Shown piece by piece: positions 62,156 to 64,000 of a stretch of DNA of 64,000 bases. Every line of letters starts with the position of its first letter. Within the stretch, counting starts at the first letter, position 1. The position numbers and the translations under genes were made by a program. The notes under the pieces were generated by a model. It searched no databases and was not told where the DNA came from. It worked only from the letters and a program-made list of their open reading frames with translations. The stretch is from Phallusia mammillata. Lineage: Eukaryota > Chordata > Ascidiacea > Phlebobranchia > Ascidiidae. Where the stretch lies: the NCBI GenBank assembly GCA_003260075.1, contig QLIY01000665.1, forward strand, positions 17,284-81,283, given 5' to 3'.

Positions 62156-62493
62156 CTTGTAAGAAGAAATTACCCTCGCACAACAGCCAACACAATTTGT
62201 TCTGCAATATTCCTCAAGAGAATGTGTAAATGAGATGGAGGTAGCACATCTGTTACTACCAGCGAAAAAGCAATATAGCTTTAAGGCCTTTAGCAACAAG
62301 CGTCACTTTGCTTTTTTGTCAGAATACTTTTAAATGTTTGGACGTTATTATAAGACATACTGTTTTGGGACCACACCTATGTGCATAATAAATGAGTGAA
62401 TGTGGGACTGATCAAGTCCAGAATAAACACTTCACCAACCCTAACATACTGGGGTTGAAAGCTTCGCAGTTTTGGGAGTTTTAGTCATTTTCA

Positions 62494-63855
62494 TCAATGT
62501 TGGGTCCATTCGATCTTGGAGAGGTCGATTCCCTCTTGTTCCATTTCCCATAGAGGACTGAGTTCTCGGAGTTTGTTAACTTCCTCAATAACTCGCTTCA
62601 CAGTAAAATCAACTTCTTCTTCAGTTGTAAAACGACCAATACCAAACCTTAAAACATTTTAAAAAAACAAAATGTAACACAGTTAAAGGTCATGTGCTGT
62701 ATGGATTTTGTCTATGTCTCTCTGCAAAGAACCCTTTAAATTTTAAAAGCTGAGTGAAAAGCAAAATATTTTGCATGCCATGTTGTTTGTGTCTTGTAGA
62801 GACAACGAATAGTTTATTTGCTCTTTTTATTCGTCTGTCATAAAACCTAAAATATTCACCTGAGGGATTGGCTGAACAGAGCCAGATCTAACATTGCCAT
62901 ACAATTCACAAAAAATCATATTTACTCCAAACTAAAAGAAAATTTTTAGAGAAGCCTTAGCATACCTGATCGAGGAATGTGCAAGCACATCATCTGATCC
63001 AATTGCTCTCAATACATAGGAAGGTTCAAGGGATGCTGATGTACAAGCACTGCCCGAAGAAAGAGCAATTTGCTTCAATGCCATCAACAAACTCTCGCCC
63101 TCAATGTGGGAAAACGAAAGATTGACACAACCTACAAATTAATTTTTTTTGTCACACAGTTGTAACTGAGAAAGCATTACAATCAACAAAAAAGATACTG
63201 TAGGCATACTGGTATTAAATTGTAGCCTAAATTCAGGTAAGGAATATGACTTAAAAGAAATTGGAAAAACAAAATGTTCCAAGATTTTATAGTTATTTTC
63301 TTGCTATGTGTAAGGAACTATGTTATGACAGGCAAAGTGACAAATCACAGTTACAGATTACATTGCTTTGATTTTACTTTGACATTGTTCTTTTTCTGGC
63401 ATTTAGTTTCCAGTGTGATTCTTGACATTGTACTGTAATAAAACTCTATTTAAAGAGAAACATCAATGGCTTTCTTGGTAGTTGTTTTAACCGCTTTGAT
63501 ACAAAATTTTTAAAACTGGATAAAATGGTCTTTAGTTACAAACAGCTTTTGGCAATAGTAGTTTATAAAGAAGAAGACAAAAAAGCAAATGCAATTATAT
63601 TAGGAAGGTTTGTTTTATCCAAAACGGTTGCAGTTCTTAGATGCTACGTTCAAAGATGAACATACCAGGATATGTGGAGTCATTATCACCATTCCAAATA
63701 ACACCTTGGAGAGCTGCAAGAATCTTATCTCTTAAACGGTTAGACAGCTTGTCAATGTGTTCCTTGTCGAATTCCATATCTTCCTCACAAATTCTACATG
63801 CCTCACCAAATCCAATGATCAGTGGGGCAGGCGCTGTACCACTGCGCAGTCCTCT
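62494..63855 (-). CDS. NFS1: Cysteine desulfurase NFS1, 3' three exons
   Basis: Exons 63855-63666, 63131-62966 and 62647-62494 (TGA) are in phase; the 5' part lies beyond the right window edge. NFS1 is the mitochondrial PLP enzyme that releases sulfur from cysteine to build Fe-S clusters on ISCU. Visible family features are [17 protein letters not shown], the mobile-loop catalytic cysteine in [31 protein letters not shown] and a C-terminus [13 protein letters not shown], nearly the same as in vertebrates. Nothing suggests decay. It is convergent with RNF17. Confidence 0.95.
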
Positions 63856-63898
63856 CTGCACACAACACAGATTTTTGTAAACATACAAGACAAATCAA

Positions 63899-64000
63899 AC
63901 TAGAAGGGTGGCTTAGCACATATTGCCATTGCACATACACTGTGACCTATTTCTTAACATATATTTACATCCGACACTTATTTTATATTGGGTCCCATAT
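63899..64000. repeat. Dispersed repeat, copy 2, cut by the window edge
   Basis: It matches 11268-11364 from CTAGAAGGGTGGCTTAGCAC to GGGTCCCATAT with small differences. Here it lies in an NFS1 intron. Confidence 0.75.

Larger units (their letters stand above)
60547..62493. other. Intergenic region between convergent RNF17 and NFS1
   Basis: No gene was seen. It contains two G-run-bridged duplications (60947-61310, 61977-62155) and an hAT-type element (61357-61822). Confidence 0.5.

Noticed and set aside
1-64000. CRISPR arrays, rRNA, tRNA or bacterial operon structure
   Set aside because: None seen; all supported genes are intron-containing animal genes.

Overview
The window reads as nuclear DNA of an invertebrate chordate, most probably a solitary or colonial ascidian. 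This is an inference: the genes are animal genes with vertebrate-type domain content, they are cut into many small exons by short GT-AG introns, and the sequence is AT-rich and dense in small DNA-transposon relics. I cannot name the species. All gene models were assembled by hand from splice signals and reading-frame phase.

Layout. (1) 263-1398, minus: 3' part of a leucine-rich-repeat gene. (2) 6328-11182, minus: two tandem fringe-type glycosyltransferase genes with matching 3' exon sizes; the upstream copy shows only its last four exons. (3) 11409-16305, plus: an unrecognised gene for a long Ser/Lys-rich disordered protein with a conserved-looking C-terminal half. (4) 19579-40712, minus: one 42-exon secreted multidomain protein. 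Its coding exons sum to 6273 nt (2090 codons before the stop) with every phase consistent: signal peptide, hemicentin-like VWA region, sushi, three VWD-C8-TIL modules, EGF, Trp-rich segment and a C-terminal WxxW domain. (5) 48610-50506, plus: complete gamma-tubulin gene (452 aa). (6) 52004-60546, plus: complete 18-exon RNF17/TDRD4-type gene (RING, B-boxes, Tudor domains; 1608 aa), a germline piRNA-pathway family. (7) 62494-63855, minus: 3' part of NFS1 cysteine desulfurase.

Between and inside the genes lie hAT-type non-autonomous elements with 8-bp target duplications (7040, 29893, 43007, 45396, 61357), a 9-bp-duplication element in an RNF17 intron (52690), and several dispersed repeats.

The strongest anomaly runs through the whole window. 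At fifteen places a segment of about 40-450 bp is followed by a pure run of about ten C (or ten G) and then by a second, slightly different copy of the same segment. The copies differ by SNPs and indels, and in one case by presence or absence of a transposon. I read this as two haplotypes of a very heterozygous diploid laid end to end by the assembler, not as biology. It duplicates exon sequence at 13801-14052, 19637-20265 and 56461-56641 and must be removed before gene annotation.

The genes do not form one pathway. The best biological candidate for something undescribed is the VWA-sushi-(VWD)3-EGF-WxxW protein, which joins a hemicentin-type front end to a gel-forming-mucin/FCGBP-type body.
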